This document shows, piece after piece, positions 49,530 through 59,840 of a stretch of DNA of 64,000 nucleotides (positions are counted from its first letter, which is position 1; every line of letters starts with the position of its first letter). The translations under genes and the position numbers were made by a program. Where the stretch lies: assembly GCA_022791975.1 (NCBI GenBank), contig JAAWAC010000007.1:1-64000 (forward strand), given 5' to 3'. The notes beneath the pieces are model-generated. The model saw only the letters and a program-made list of their open reading frames with translations. It searched no databases and was not told where the DNA came from. This stretch comes from Lachnospiraceae bacterium. GTDB taxonomy: Bacteria > Bacillota > Clostridia > Lachnospirales > Lachnospiraceae.

Positions 49530-51596
49530 TCAAAGCCATTTTTTTAAGTGTTCTTGAAGATTTTTCTCCAAAATCTGATGAAGTTCCTGGTCATTTCCAT
49601 ATTCCGCCAAGATCCGCTCTGCCAGCCCTGGAATCCATTCCTTTGATTCCGGCATGGTACAGAAAGCTTCTATGGAAGGCCCAAACTCGCTGCCCTCTCC
49701 TGCCATCTGGTAATCGATACATGTGTAGGTGCCATCCTCCTGCTGCTTACAGGTCAGGGCCACTGGAATCACACTACCTCCCTTTTCCTCCACCTGATCT
49801 CCAAAGAGCTGGTATCTGCCTGTATAGACCACGGCAACCACTTTGCACGTGTCTCCCTCCTCATAGCTTCCATAGCTGTGAATCGCCCACACCATAAACC
49901 CTTCCAGGTCAGGCTCCTTCCGATTTTTTTCCGTCTCGTAGAGGAGTTTTAAAATCTCGTCCTCCCCCTCATAGCTAAAATCTGGCAGGAGAATTTCATT
50001 TCCATATTTTTCCATCTCCCCTTCCAGATACTGGAGAATCCACCAGTACAGCATCTGATATTTCTCCACATACTCTTGTCCCTGTTCCTGTTCCACCAAA
50101 AGCGCCTCCGCCTTTACGGCCTCATACCACTGCTGACCGGATACATAGTCAAAGGCTTCCTCTGTTTTCCCCATACAATGGCGGACAAATTCTGCCATAA
50201 GCCTTCCTTTGAGCCCGGTCTGTCCCCCCTGTTCAAACTGTTCAAAACAATAGGCCATGGCTGCGTGGGGCTGCTGCAAAAGCTTTTGAAATGCCTCTGG
50301 CTGGGCATCCAGATATGCCCAGGGGTCACTGTCCGGGAAGCTCTGCCCGGCCAATGTGTCAAAGATCTCTCCCATCCTCTCCCTGGCCGGACGGAAATCC
50401 CAGGCTCTTGGATCCCCACCCGGGACAGCTCCCCCACTCTCCTGTTCTGTCCCAAGCCCTTTTTCCCCTGGTGTCTCCTTCTGGAGGGAGTCTATATTTA
50501 ACATTAAACTCCAGGCGTCTCCCTCTTCCCGGTTTAACAAAAGGCCTCCGCTCAAAACCAAGATCAATACCATAGCTCCACAGCTGGTGAGAAAAGCGGG
50601 CTTCTTGTATCTCAACACATGCTGAATTCTTCTCTTGGGATTTCCCTCCCCAAAGGCAGCCGATCCCCCAAACGGCCGGGGACGCTTAAGAGACAGGTGA
50701 ATCAAAGAGGCAGAATAATCCTCCCGCACCTCCTCCCCCAATCTGGCCAACACTCCCTCGTCACAGGCCATTTCTATATCCTGGGACGCCAGATAGAAGG
50801 CCACCCACACCAGAGGATGAAACCAGTGTAGGCATAAAGCCAGAAAGCCCAATGCCTTCCACAGGGGATCTCTTCTCTCCATATGAATGATCTCATGGCA
50901 CAAAACATAGGGCAGCTCTTCCCGGTCAAGCTCTTTGGGAAGATAAATCTGCGGCCGGAAAATCCCTAACACAAAGGGCAGCTCCAGCCCACAGACCTGC
51001 CAGATCCCTCCTCCGCCTTTGGAGAACTCCCCCTTCCTTTCCCTCCATTCTGCCTCTAACGGCTCCCTTCCACGGTACAGGCGCCTACTCAAAAATATAA
51101 AGCCACCAAAGTTCCAGAAAAGAAGGAACAGAAATCCCACAAGCCACAAAATACTTCCCCATTCCATCCAGGAAGAACGAGACGTGTTGTGCCCTGTTTC
51201 TTCTATTTTATATGTAGTATCTGCCAAAGGGATCGGTTCCCCAGAGGATTCTTCCTCTAAAATCTTCCCCACTTCCAGGCTTCTTTGTTGCCCAGAAAGC
51301 TCCGGTTCTTTTTTTACAGGCTGCTGCCATAAGTGCTCTACCTTTCCCTGCCTGCTGTTGGCCTCTTTTCCCAAGCCGCTCCACTCTTCTGCCAAGCTTT
51401 GGACCTCTGCTGGTATCAGACTTGGGCCTGCAAAGGGGAGTACCGGACACAAAAGGCGGACAAGCACAGGAAGCCACAAAAAGCACACATAACGCCTGGG
51501 GACCTTTTGAAGCAAAAGCCGGGTTAGCAAAACCACCAGAATCACCCAGGAGGCTTTAAGGCTCATGTTCCATAGATGCTGAAACACCACCCGCAT
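49530..51596 (-). CDS. M56-family sensor metallopeptidase (BlaR1/MecR1-like)
   Basis: Membrane protein that senses a signal outside and cleaves its BlaI partner inside. The 688-residue protein has four membrane helices in the first 360 residues and a zinc-protease site HEIIHMERRDPLW near 234. A long C-terminal extracellular part (about 370-688) follows. That part has no SxxK penicillin-binding core, so it is not a beta-lactam sensor of classic type. It begins 4 bp after blaI, and the pair is an operon. The signal is unknown. Confidence 0.88.
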   Translation of the reverse strand: MRVVFQHLWNMSLKASWVILVVLLTRLLLQKVPRRYVCFLWLPVLVRLLCPVLPFAGPSLIPAEVQSLAEEWSGLGKEANSRQGKVEHLWQQPVKKEPELSGQQRSLEVGKILEEESSGEPIPLADTTYKIEETGHNTSRSSWMEWGSILWLVGFLFLLFWNFGGFIFLSRRLYRGREPLEAEWRERKGEFSKGGGGIWQVCGLELPFVLGIFRPQIYLPKELDREELPYVLCHEIIHMERRDPLWKALGFLALCLHWFHPLVWVAFYLASQDIEMACDEGVLARLGEEVREDYSASLIHLSLKRPRPFGGSAAFGEGNPKRRIQHVLRYKKPAFLTSCGAMVLILVLSGGLLLNREEGDAWSLMLNIDSLQKETPGEKGLGTEQESGGAVPGGDPRAWDFRPARERMGEIFDTLAGQSFPDSDPWAYLDAQPEAFQKLLQQPHAAMAYCFEQFEQGGQTGLKGRLMAEFVRHCMGKTEEAFDYVSGQQWYEAVKAEALLVEQEQGQEYVEKYQMLYWWILQYLEGEMEKYGNEILLPDFSYEGEDEILKLLYETEKNRKEPDLEGFMVWAIHSYGSYEEGDTCKVVAVVYTGRYQLFGDQVEEKGGSVIPVALTCKQQEDGTYTCIDYQMAGEGSEFGPSIEAFCTMPESKEWIPGLAERILAEYGNDQELHQILEKNLQEHLKKWL

Positions 51597-51600
51597 CCCC

Positions 51601-51987
51601 TCACCCCTCTCTGCTCTTCTGAATCATCTGCTCCAGCTCTTGGATTTCTCGGCTGCTCAGCTTTTTTCTCCTGGTAAAGGCTGCCAGAAAAAGAGGCAGA
51701 GAGCCCCCGAAGGTTTCCTCCACAAACTGCTCGCTCTGCATGGCCTGGTATTCCTCTTCCCTAACCAGGGCCGTCACCGCACCCTCCTGGTTTACAAACA
51801 GTCCTTTCTCGCACAGCCTGCGCAGCATGGTGTAGGTGGTGGACTTGTGCCAACGCAGCCTTTCCCTGCACAGCTTTACCAGCTCTCCGGAGGGAATGGG
51901 CTCCAGTTCCCAGATGATTTTGGCAAACTGGAGCTCCATGTTTCCCAGGCGGCAAGTCTCTGCTTTCTTTTTTCCGTTCTGATCCAT
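51601..51987 (-). CDS. BlaI/MecI-family transcriptional repressor
   Basis: Dimeric winged-helix repressor. The 128-residue protein follows the family: LGNMELQFAKIIWELEPIPSGEL near 14, helix-turn-helix with RLRWHKSTTYTMLRRLCEKG near 42-62, and a C-terminal dimerisation helix (RRKKLSSREIQELEQMI). Inactivation would come from cleavage by the M56 peptidase encoded downstream. A long palindrome lies just upstream and is the likely operator. Confidence 0.92.
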   Translation of the reverse strand: MDQNGKKKAETCRLGNMELQFAKIIWELEPIPSGELVKLCRERLRWHKSTTYTMLRRLCEKGLFVNQEGAVTALVREEEYQAMQSEQFVEETFGGSLPLFLAAFTRRKKLSSREIQELEQMIQKSREG

Positions 51988-52029
51988 AAACTTCTCCCCT
52001 TACTATTTTGTGCGTACATACCTGTTTCT

Positions 52030-52060
52030 AAAATAGGTTTATAATCTTTAAACCTATTTT
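52030..52060 (-). promoter_or_regulatory. Operator palindrome of the blaI-M56 operon
   Basis: Perfect 12-bp arms AAAATAGGTTTA (52030-52041) and TAAACCTATTTT (52049-52060) separated by 7 bp, 43 bp before the blaI start. The TTATAA inside it (minus strand) could be the -10 box, so binding would block initiation. Assignment to BlaI follows from position and symmetry; the sequence differs from the staphylococcal TACA-N2-TGTA sites. Confidence 0.7.
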
Positions 52061-52135
52061 TAGTTTACACTACATAGACCAAAATTGCAAGGGATACTAT
52101 TTTTATTTGCAGGGTGCAACAGCGCCCCCGCCGTC

Positions 52136-54940
52136 TTATTCCACGCTGCGCAGCTTCTGATCCAATGCCCTCTGCTCCTCATAGGGCAGATAAGAGAAGG
52201 GACCATTCAAAAGCTCTGCAAGAGTGTACAATTCTTTTCGAAAGGATATTTTTATAAAACGGCTGAAATACTCTTCCTCCAATATTTTTCTGGTTTTTTC
52301 ATTTTCCAGCAATTCCTCCACCGGCGAATCTACGCTATATATCTTCCGATAGGGCCTGGTGGGCTGGTAACAAAAGGCGTAGGCGCCTGCCTCAGCCTTT
52401 ACCTCCACATGGTTTCCCACCTGAGATACCCCCAGGATTCCTGTCCATTCAGCTGTCATCCTCTGAATTTCCAAAACCTCTGCATCCGGAAGCAGGATCA
52501 CCGCCTCCGCGTCAAAGGGTACCCGTACCTCCACCTCCAACTTTCCCTTCTCTATCTTCCAGCCACTGGAAATCCTCCCTGCCGCTGACAAAAGCTCCGC
52601 CTTCGCCCAGGGGATCTGATAATTGGGTAATACGGCCACCTTAAACTTTTTAAATCCTGGTGCCTCCTCAAGAGGGGAAAGTCCCAGCATATTTCTGTAC
52701 ATCCATTCCAAAATAGAGCCATATGCGTAGTGATTCAGGGAATTCATTTCCGTTCCGCTGATCCTGCCATCTGGCAGCACGGAATTCCAGCGCTCCCAAA
52801 CCGTTGTAGCTCCCATGCGCACCTCATACAGCCATCCCGGATAGCCTTCTTCCAACAGTAAATGATATGCCAGCTCATTCATCCCATGCTCTGACAACAC
52901 CCGACACAGATAGGGGGTTCCCACAAAACCAGTGTCCAAGTGATAGCGGTTCTTTTTTAACCTGTTAAGCAATCCCTTGCAGGTATTCTCATAGGCAAAA
53001 TCCGGTGTCAGCCCCATGTACAGCACCACCACGTAGGCCGTCATGGTATCTATGCACAGACGTCCTGCCGGTGTAAAGTATTCCTGGATAAACGCTTCCC
53101 GGATCTTTTGAGCCAGCTGTTTGTAGTAGACCACATCTTCCTCTTTTTTTAAGACCTCTGCCGCACGGGCTACAATACAGGTGGAATAATAGTAGTATGC
53201 CGAGGAGATCAAAAACGGATCGGTGGCGCCATATACGCCTCCGGCCACATTTCCATCCAAAGCCAGCCAATCTCCGAAATGGGCTCCGCTCTGCCACAGG
53301 CGTCTTCCCCCCTCACGGTCATCCTCTCCCTTCATATAGTCCACCCAAGCCTTCATGCTGTCATACTGTCTTACCAATATCCCCTTATCCCCATAATGCA
53401 GATAAACATTCCAGGGAATTATGGTCGCCGCCTCTCCCCATGCGGTGGAGCCATCCCCCGGATAATTTGCCGCGGGAACCACATTGGGTACACTGCCCCT
53501 TCTCTTTTTCTGCTCCCCATACACATCCTTTCCATATTTGGTATAGAAGGCGTAGGTATCCATGTTAAAGCAGGCTGTACCGCTGAACACCTGTGCGTCC
53601 CCCGTCCATCCACACCGCTCGTCACGCTGAGGACAATCGGTGGGAATATCCAGAAAGTTTCCCTTCTGTCCCCATTTTACATTGTGTATCAGCTGATTCA
53701 CCATAGGATTGGCCGTTTCTATAAAGCCAATCTCCTCCATCTCGGAATGAATCACAAGACCTTGGAAGTCCTCTAAACGCAGATCCCCCTTCCATCCCAT
53801 CACTTTCACATATCGATAGCCATAAAAGGTAAAATGCTGCCGAACATAGCAGTTTGTGCCATCAGCTGTGTAGATAAACTCCGCCTTGGCAGTCCTCAGA
53901 TTTCCATTGTAAAAGTTTCCATCCTGCAAGATCTCCCCAAACTGGAAGCGCAATACAGTTCCCCTGGGCGCAGTGCAATAAAATTCCAGCCATCCCACCA
54001 TATTCTGTCCCATATCCAGGACCTGCTCCCCAGCAGGTGTATGGATCAATTCTGTGGGTGTGATTCTCTCATGAATGGTAATGGGTGGGTTCAACCTGGG
54101 CGCCAGCTTCTGTTTATCCAGATCGATCCCTTTCACAGGTAAAAGCTTAGAAGTATCCAGTGTGGAATCATATACTTCTCCCGGATAGATTCCGCTTAAG
54201 ACCACCTTACTCTTTCTGGCCTTCCAGGTCAAATCTGTTGCCACTATCTGGCTGGTTCCATCCCCATACCGGATATGCAGTTCCCCAATACAGGCAAGTC
54301 TGTCCCCATAATTTTCTCTGGTTTTCCTTAACCCAAACCATCCCTTATACCAGCCATCTCCCAAAAGCACCTGGATCTCATTTTCCCCGCAGGGAAGATC
54401 CAGTTCAAAAGTCTGATAGGGAATCCAGGTATCATAATCACAAAAGCCAGGCAGCAGGCATTCCTCCCCCTGCTTTTTCCCATTTAGATACAGCTCATAG
54501 ACTCCCAGACCTACCAGATACATCCGGGCGCTTTTTACAGGCTTTTGAATGGTAAATTTCTTGATCAGAGACACCTGTTGTTCTTTTGGAGCCTCCGGCG
54601 TAATCCAGTCTGCTTTCCATTCTCCGGCTTTGGGTGTCTCAAACCATGCCACAGGGCTCTCTGCTGTTTCCCCGTTATCAGCCCAAACCCGAACCTTCCA
54701 GTAATACCGTGTTTCCGGTTCCAGGCAAACAGGCAGCTCAAATCCGGTATTTACGATTTCCTCCGATTCCCCGCTGTCATAAAGCAAACTGGAAAAGTCT
54801 TCATTGAGAGAAACCAGCACCTGGGCCTTTTTCTGCTTTTTTCCCTTTGTATCCTCCACAAGATAGGAAACTGTCGGATGCTTGAGATCATATCCCAAAG
54901 GATTGACCAAATGATTCAGTTTTAAATGGCAAATCTTCAT
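52136..54940 (-). CDS. Alpha-L-rhamnosidase (GH78)
   Basis: Removes terminal L-rhamnose from plant glycans or flavonoid glycosides. The 934-residue protein has no signal peptide, so it acts on imported oligosaccharides. N-terminal beta domains (1-390) precede the (alpha/alpha)6 barrel. The active-site motif DIPTDCPQRDERCGWTGDAQ (near 435-454) carries catalytic acids, and SGTEMNSLNHYAYGS and ATTVWERWN near 690-720 are also conserved. A C-terminal beta domain and a 70-residue tail follow. It starts 4 bp after the GH106-like gene, so they share an operon and probably a substrate. Confidence 0.93.
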   Translation of the reverse strand: MKICHLKLNHLVNPLGYDLKHPTVSYLVEDTKGKKQKKAQVLVSLNEDFSSLLYDSGESEEIVNTGFELPVCLEPETRYYWKVRVWADNGETAESPVAWFETPKAGEWKADWITPEAPKEQQVSLIKKFTIQKPVKSARMYLVGLGVYELYLNGKKQGEECLLPGFCDYDTWIPYQTFELDLPCGENEIQVLLGDGWYKGWFGLRKTRENYGDRLACIGELHIRYGDGTSQIVATDLTWKARKSKVVLSGIYPGEVYDSTLDTSKLLPVKGIDLDKQKLAPRLNPPITIHERITPTELIHTPAGEQVLDMGQNMVGWLEFYCTAPRGTVLRFQFGEILQDGNFYNGNLRTAKAEFIYTADGTNCYVRQHFTFYGYRYVKVMGWKGDLRLEDFQGLVIHSEMEEIGFIETANPMVNQLIHNVKWGQKGNFLDIPTDCPQRDERCGWTGDAQVFSGTACFNMDTYAFYTKYGKDVYGEQKKRRGSVPNVVPAANYPGDGSTAWGEAATIIPWNVYLHYGDKGILVRQYDSMKAWVDYMKGEDDREGGRRLWQSGAHFGDWLALDGNVAGGVYGATDPFLISSAYYYYSTCIVARAAEVLKKEEDVVYYKQLAQKIREAFIQEYFTPAGRLCIDTMTAYVVVLYMGLTPDFAYENTCKGLLNRLKKNRYHLDTGFVGTPYLCRVLSEHGMNELAYHLLLEEGYPGWLYEVRMGATTVWERWNSVLPDGRISGTEMNSLNHYAYGSILEWMYRNMLGLSPLEEAPGFKKFKVAVLPNYQIPWAKAELLSAAGRISSGWKIEKGKLEVEVRVPFDAEAVILLPDAEVLEIQRMTAEWTGILGVSQVGNHVEVKAEAGAYAFCYQPTRPYRKIYSVDSPVEELLENEKTRKILEEEYFSRFIKISFRKELYTLAELLNGPFSYLPYEEQRALDQKLRSVE

Positions 54941-54944
54941 AATT

Positions 54945-57900
54945 TCACTCCCCTTTGTATTGCTTTAGTACTGGTGCCTTCAAAATCCCCATTCTGCGGA
55001 GCTGATATTCATAAGACCAGCCCTCCTCTGTGGTCCTCCAGCTGTTGGGCTCGTAATAAATCTCTTTTTCATCGCAATCGTGAAGGGTTCCAAAGGTGTT
55101 GATACGATTTCCATAACAAATAATCTCTATATAGTGGGAACCGCTGTTCTCAACTGTAAACAGCACCTCATAGGGGGAAGAAAAAATATCGCCCACATAC
55201 CTGCCATCGATCCGCACTTCCAAAAGGGCTCCTCTATATTTGGATATTTCCAGCCCATAGCTTCCCGCCTCCAGAGCAATCTCTGTGCCATAGGTAACAT
55301 TCCCCCCGTAAAAAGGCATGCCCTGCTGTGTGACGCTTCCCCAGAAATAGTTCTCAGGCTTTTCTGTCAATCTGGAAAAAGCTCCTTGTGTCCGAACGCC
55401 AAAATCTCCTAGCAGAAATCCGGCCTCCAGATTTGTCTTCTCTGTAAAAGGAAGCTCCAGCTCCAGGGTGTGTGTGCCTGGCGTCACCTCCGGCAAAGGG
55501 ATTGTCCCCATGCAAGGGTCGATAAAGCAGCCGTCTTTTTCCACCTTAAGCTTCTCCCCATCCCAAAACACCTGCATTTGTTCCACATTTTCAAATGCCG
55601 CTTTTACATTTCCCACACAGACATCAGAGAAGATAAAATAGCGCAAGCGTATAGCATGGGAAGGCACAGGCTCCTCCTTCATGGTATAAGGTTGAGATAG
55701 CGCAGCCCTTCTGGGTGGATATCCTGCTCTGTCCCTGCAAACATTATCCAACCGCAGGATCTCTTCCATCCCTTCCCATGGCCCCCCGTCAAAGGAAAAT
55801 TCCCCAATATCCAGCACCATAACATTGGGCTCTTCCCGCGTGATTTCCACCTGAGCGGTAAACAAATCCGTGGCCCTTACCATCTCTGCCCTCTTTGTCT
55901 GCAAAGCCTCTGTTTTCATTTTGACGGCGGGGGTTCCGTGCACAAGGAGGCTGTCCTGCTCGTAGAAGACATGTCCAAAATATGTATTTCCTCCCTGGTG
56001 CCACACATCTATAGGATAACGCTCTCCATTCATGGTGTCCAGACACTCCAGCTCCCAAAGCCCTTTGATACAGACACGCATTTTATCCTCCAACACCAGG
56101 TCTGGATTCTCCATGGGTTTTCCGTGGGCAATGAAAAAATAAACCTCCTCCCCATCCTGACGCTGCTGATAGACATATCCTTCTGCCCGGATACCATCCC
56201 AGCTTTTCTTTTCCCTTGGCTTTTTCAGATACTTTTCTCCTTCATAGCGCATTTCAATGGTGCGCACGGATTCCAGACTGTCCAAGATAGCCGTCCTGGA
56301 AAATTCCACACACCTACAGCTCTGAGCAAACATTTGAACCCCATTATTTCTCTGGGCATCCACATAAAGGGGCACATCTCCTGCAAACACAATCTCCTTT
56401 CCCAAAGCCTTGCAAGCCTTTAGAAATTCCAGGGTCGTGTCCCGTAAGGTCCGACATCCGGCCACAAGTATGATATCATACTCCATACAGCCTACCTTCC
56501 CCTGATCTCCCAGGTCACAGAGCAAGCTCTCGGATATATAATCAAAATCTAACATGCCAAACAGCAGCCATTCTGTGAGCTGGGCAAACTGCTCATCCAA
56601 TAGCTCCCTTACCTGTCCTGTCTGCTGATTATTTCCACAGTATAGCCAACAGGATTCCACCGGATGGATCATTCCCACCCTTACCACAGGCCTTCCCTGT
56701 GTCATGGCTGTATTTACCCGGGCAAAGTGATCTTCTATCAGGGGATATTTCTCATACCAGGGAGATTGATAACCGATGCTGGCGGGATAATCCCGCTTGC
56801 TCTCCCCAGCCATGCTCATCCAGGTCAAATGATGTACCCGCACCGTAACTCCCAGGGCTGCCTGCCAGTCTCCATGAAGCTTATGGCTTCGGAAATCAAA
56901 ATCCCAGTTTGTCACTCCTAACTCTTCACTTAAAACCCCTGATCGTCCCATCTGGTGAGCCACGCTCTCCGCCTGCTTTACGGTGGTATACTCCCTGGAG
57001 TCACAAAGAATATCCACACCGGGAAGCTGGAATCCCCGAAGACTCCGCATGACTTCTCCCACAGCCTGGGTCTGGTAGTAAAGCTTTGGCTCCATCATCA
57101 CATGGCCGCACAGCATAATCCCATGTTCCTGGCACCATGCTCCAATCTGATCCCCATAAGCTCTGGCAAAACGTTCCGAAACCAGCTCCTGATATTGATA
57201 CCGAAACTGAGAGATTTCCCCATTGGGTAATTCCCAATATAGCTCCGGCAAACTTTTGAAAAATTCTTCCCCGTATTCCTCCTTATAGGCCTGGGGGAAG
57301 TCACTGGTAAAGGGGAGGATCACATTTTGCTTGGAAAAAGGCCCTGCCAGGCTCTGTCGATGAACAAACTGGGGCTCATCGGTAAAAATAGCTGGTATGG
57401 TCTTTCCAAATTCCTCTCCAAACTCTCTGTAATACGCCTCATAGGTGCTTTCTATAAAGCATCGAATAGCCCTGGGATTTAAGGTATCCACATAGGATTG
57501 ATTATTATACCAGGGACTGTCCTGTGCAGATTCCACATAGACATACCACCGATCCATGCCTTCTGTGACTGGGTCCTCCTCCTGGCGCTGCTCATACCCC
57601 ACCAGTGTTCCGTCCTCATTTAAAAGAATATCGAACGCAACCAGGAACTCTCCCTGCCCATGGGACTTAGTAGCTGCCTTAGCCGTATACTCCTGCGCAG
57701 CATATGTCCTTGTTCCCTTCTTCCAGGGGGTCAGCACCAGATATTTGCTCCGGAATTCCGGATTTTGCGTGACCATTCCCCCGCCATATCCAGAAGGCCA
57801 GCGATCCTCATCGTAAAGAAAGCAAATCTCATCCAGCTCCTTGGCTTTTTCAAGGCTCTGCCTTACAGCTTCCATAAACTCCGGTCCCAAATATTCGGTG

Positions 57901-58064
57901 TCAAGTCCCGTTCTGCTGTGAATGCAAAACCCGCCCATGCCCATTTTTTTAAAATCTTCAATCTGGCGGTCAATCATCTCTTCCTTTAATTTTGTGTTCC
58001 AGCTCCAAAAAGGAACTCCCCGAAACTCTTTTCCCGGTTGTTGAAATACCTTGTCATCTATCAT
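54945..58064 (-). CDS. GH106-like glycoside hydrolase (probable rhamnosidase)
   Basis: The 1039-residue protein opens with FRGVPFWSWN near 14 and continues with GMGGFCIHSRTGL near 44 and FLYDEDRWPSGYGGG near 80. This pattern is shared by GH106 alpha-L-rhamnosidase-like enzymes. Further barrel residues appear in FTDEPQF and ELGVTNWDFDF, and the C-terminal 300 residues are beta-sandwich domains. No signal peptide. The ATG at 58064 follows AAGGAG; the frame remains open to 58283 inside the permease gene and is rejected. The call to GH106 rather than an undescribed related family is moderately sure. Confidence 0.72.
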   Translation of the reverse strand: MIDDKVFQQPGKEFRGVPFWSWNTKLKEEMIDRQIEDFKKMGMGGFCIHSRTGLDTEYLGPEFMEAVRQSLEKAKELDEICFLYDEDRWPSGYGGGMVTQNPEFRSKYLVLTPWKKGTRTYAAQEYTAKAATKSHGQGEFLVAFDILLNEDGTLVGYEQRQEEDPVTEGMDRWYVYVESAQDSPWYNNQSYVDTLNPRAIRCFIESTYEAYYREFGEEFGKTIPAIFTDEPQFVHRQSLAGPFSKQNVILPFTSDFPQAYKEEYGEEFFKSLPELYWELPNGEISQFRYQYQELVSERFARAYGDQIGAWCQEHGIMLCGHVMMEPKLYYQTQAVGEVMRSLRGFQLPGVDILCDSREYTTVKQAESVAHQMGRSGVLSEELGVTNWDFDFRSHKLHGDWQAALGVTVRVHHLTWMSMAGESKRDYPASIGYQSPWYEKYPLIEDHFARVNTAMTQGRPVVRVGMIHPVESCWLYCGNNQQTGQVRELLDEQFAQLTEWLLFGMLDFDYISESLLCDLGDQGKVGCMEYDIILVAGCRTLRDTTLEFLKACKALGKEIVFAGDVPLYVDAQRNNGVQMFAQSCRCVEFSRTAILDSLESVRTIEMRYEGEKYLKKPREKKSWDGIRAEGYVYQQRQDGEEVYFFIAHGKPMENPDLVLEDKMRVCIKGLWELECLDTMNGERYPIDVWHQGGNTYFGHVFYEQDSLLVHGTPAVKMKTEALQTKRAEMVRATDLFTAQVEITREEPNVMVLDIGEFSFDGGPWEGMEEILRLDNVCRDRAGYPPRRAALSQPYTMKEEPVPSHAIRLRYFIFSDVCVGNVKAAFENVEQMQVFWDGEKLKVEKDGCFIDPCMGTIPLPEVTPGTHTLELELPFTEKTNLEAGFLLGDFGVRTQGAFSRLTEKPENYFWGSVTQQGMPFYGGNVTYGTEIALEAGSYGLEISKYRGALLEVRIDGRYVGDIFSSPYEVLFTVENSGSHYIEIICYGNRINTFGTLHDCDEKEIYYEPNSWRTTEEGWSYEYQLRRMGILKAPVLKQYKGE

Positions 58065-58081
58065 GCCTGTTCTCCTTTTCA

Positions 58082-58918
58082 TCAGCCTTTTACTGCTCCT
58101 GCCACAATGGATCTCACGAATGTTTTCTGCGCACACAAATATAACAGAATAAATATCATGGCACTGACTGTCAGGGCCGCAAAAATCGGCGTATAACCCA
58201 AAACCATAGTTTGATCCCGCATATTGGCTATGCCAATAGACAGGGTGTATTTTTTTGTATCGCTTATGGATACCAATGCCCATAAATATTCATTCCAAGA
58301 ACTCATGCCGCCTAAAATGGCCAAGGTCACCAGCATGGATTTTACCAGAGGGATCATCATATAGAACAAAATCCGAAATGTTCCACAGCCGTCTATCCGG
58401 GCGGACTCCATAATCTCATTGGGAATGTTGTCCATATAATTTGTGATCAGGATGAGACCCATGGGGGCAAATCCCTGGTAATAGGGAAACACAATGGCAG
58501 GCAGCGTATTTTGAATGCCCAATTTGATAATCTGCAAATACATGGGAATGATGATAATAGGCGTAGGTATCAACATATTGAACAGAATCATATACCAGAA
58601 AAACTTTTTCCCTTTCATCTTCAGTTTGCTGAATGCGTATCCTGCACAGGTAACAAACACCACATCCACAAAGACCGTGCAAATGGTATTTCTTGCCGAG
58701 TTTTTTATGTAAACCAGAAGTCCGCCCTTCCAGAATGCTGTCAGATAATTCTCAAAGGTCACTTTGCCTGGCAAGGTCCAGATGCTTTGAAGGAACTCTG
58801 TCTCTGTCTTAAAGGACTGCAATACCACCCAGATGAGAGGATACAGGGAAATGGCCGCATACAAGAGGACAATCACAAATACAATATCTAACAGATGCTT
58901 TTTCTTTTTACTTCTCAT
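58082..58918 (-). CDS. Carbohydrate ABC importer permease (MalG/LacG-like)
   Basis: Second inner-membrane subunit of the sugar importer. The 278-residue protein has six hydrophobic segments and the EAA loop ESARIDGCGTFRILFYMMIPLVK near 188-210 (given here in part) that binds the ATPase. No ATPase gene is in the operon, so a shared MsmK/UgpC-like ATPase encoded elsewhere is expected. The gene ends 17 bp before the GH106-like gene and abuts the previous permease directly. Confidence 0.93.
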   Translation of the reverse strand: MRSKKKKHLLDIVFVIVLLYAAISLYPLIWVVLQSFKTETEFLQSIWTLPGKVTFENYLTAFWKGGLLVYIKNSARNTICTVFVDVVFVTCAGYAFSKLKMKGKKFFWYMILFNMLIPTPIIIIPMYLQIIKLGIQNTLPAIVFPYYQGFAPMGLILITNYMDNIPNEIMESARIDGCGTFRILFYMMIPLVKSMLVTLAILGGMSSWNEYLWALVSISDTKKYTLSIGIANMRDQTMVLGYTPIFAALTVSAMIFILLYLCAQKTFVRSIVAGAVKG

Positions 58919-59818
58919 TTATGCCCTCCTTTTTGTGTAGATCTTTGTCCCCACCTGAAACAAAACCGTAAGACCTACCATAAAGGCCATCATAACAACA
59001 GACGCTGCTGAGGCGATTCCAAAACTCTGCTTTTGAAACGCCGCACGGTATACATAGGAAGTGATGACCTCGCTGGCTCCTCCAGGTCCCCCCTGACTCA
59101 TACTCCACACAATATCAAAGGCCCTGAGATCCTGTGTGATCCGCAGCATTGCCAGCGTTATGAACGTGGGTTTCATATAGGGAAGAACAATATACCGCAC
59201 CTTTTGTATGGCAGTTGCCCCATCAATGTCCGCGGCCTCCAGATAATCTCCCGGCAAAGTCATAAGATTGGCATACATAATCAGCATACTAAAGGGTATG
59301 GTTGTCCAGATCCAGGTGACAATTATCGCCGGTACCACCGTAGATGCATCGGAAAGCCATGCCTTAGCCCAGCTTCCAAGACCAACCATTTCCAATAATT
59401 GATTGAGTGGCCCGATAGAAGGATCGTAAATAATTCTCCAGATACATCCCACTACCACAATGGAAATGAGATATGGAATGAACAGTGCTCCATTTAAAAA
59501 GTTTTTCCATCTGATATGGTGAAACAATGCATAGGCCAACAGAAAACCAACGGTCAGTGAAATCACAAGGTCAAATCCCATTAACTGAAAGGTATTCACA
59601 AAGGCCTTTCCAAATTTTGCATCTTTCAACACCTGCAGGAAATTTTGCAGTCCCACAAAATTTGTCAGTTCTCCATAGCCCTTGTACTTATATAAACTGA
59701 TTCGAAAGGCATTGAAAAAAGGAGTATATAAAAATATGACAAATACTGCAATGGTGGGAAGGATCAGCAAATATGCCGGAATACTCTCTCTTAATTCTTT
59801 CCAATATTTCTTTTTCAA
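58919..59818 (-). CDS. Carbohydrate ABC importer permease (MalF/LacF-like)
   Basis: First inner-membrane subunit. The 299-residue protein has six hydrophobic segments and an EAA loop EAADIDGATAIQKVRYIVLPYMKP near 195 (in part). AGGTG lies before the ATG. It is separated from the binding-protein gene by 115 bp that contain a strong hairpin, so it should be made at a lower level than the binding protein. Confidence 0.93.
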   Translation of the reverse strand: MKKKYWKELRESIPAYLLILPTIAVFVIFLYTPFFNAFRISLYKYKGYGELTNFVGLQNFLQVLKDAKFGKAFVNTFQLMGFDLVISLTVGFLLAYALFHHIRWKNFLNGALFIPYLISIVVVGCIWRIIYDPSIGPLNQLLEMVGLGSWAKAWLSDASTVVPAIIVTWIWTTIPFSMLIMYANLMTLPGDYLEAADIDGATAIQKVRYIVLPYMKPTFITLAMLRITQDLRAFDIVWSMSQGGPGGASEVITSYVYRAAFQKQSFGIASAASVVMMAFMVGLTVLFQVGTKIYTKRRA

Positions 59819-59840
59819 CGTATCACCTCTTTATTTAAAC

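Noticed and set aside
58065-58283. N-terminal extension of the GH106-like enzyme into the upstream permease gene
   Set aside because: It is an out-of-frame reading of the permease 3' end. AAGGAG before 58064 and the family start pattern support the shorter protein.
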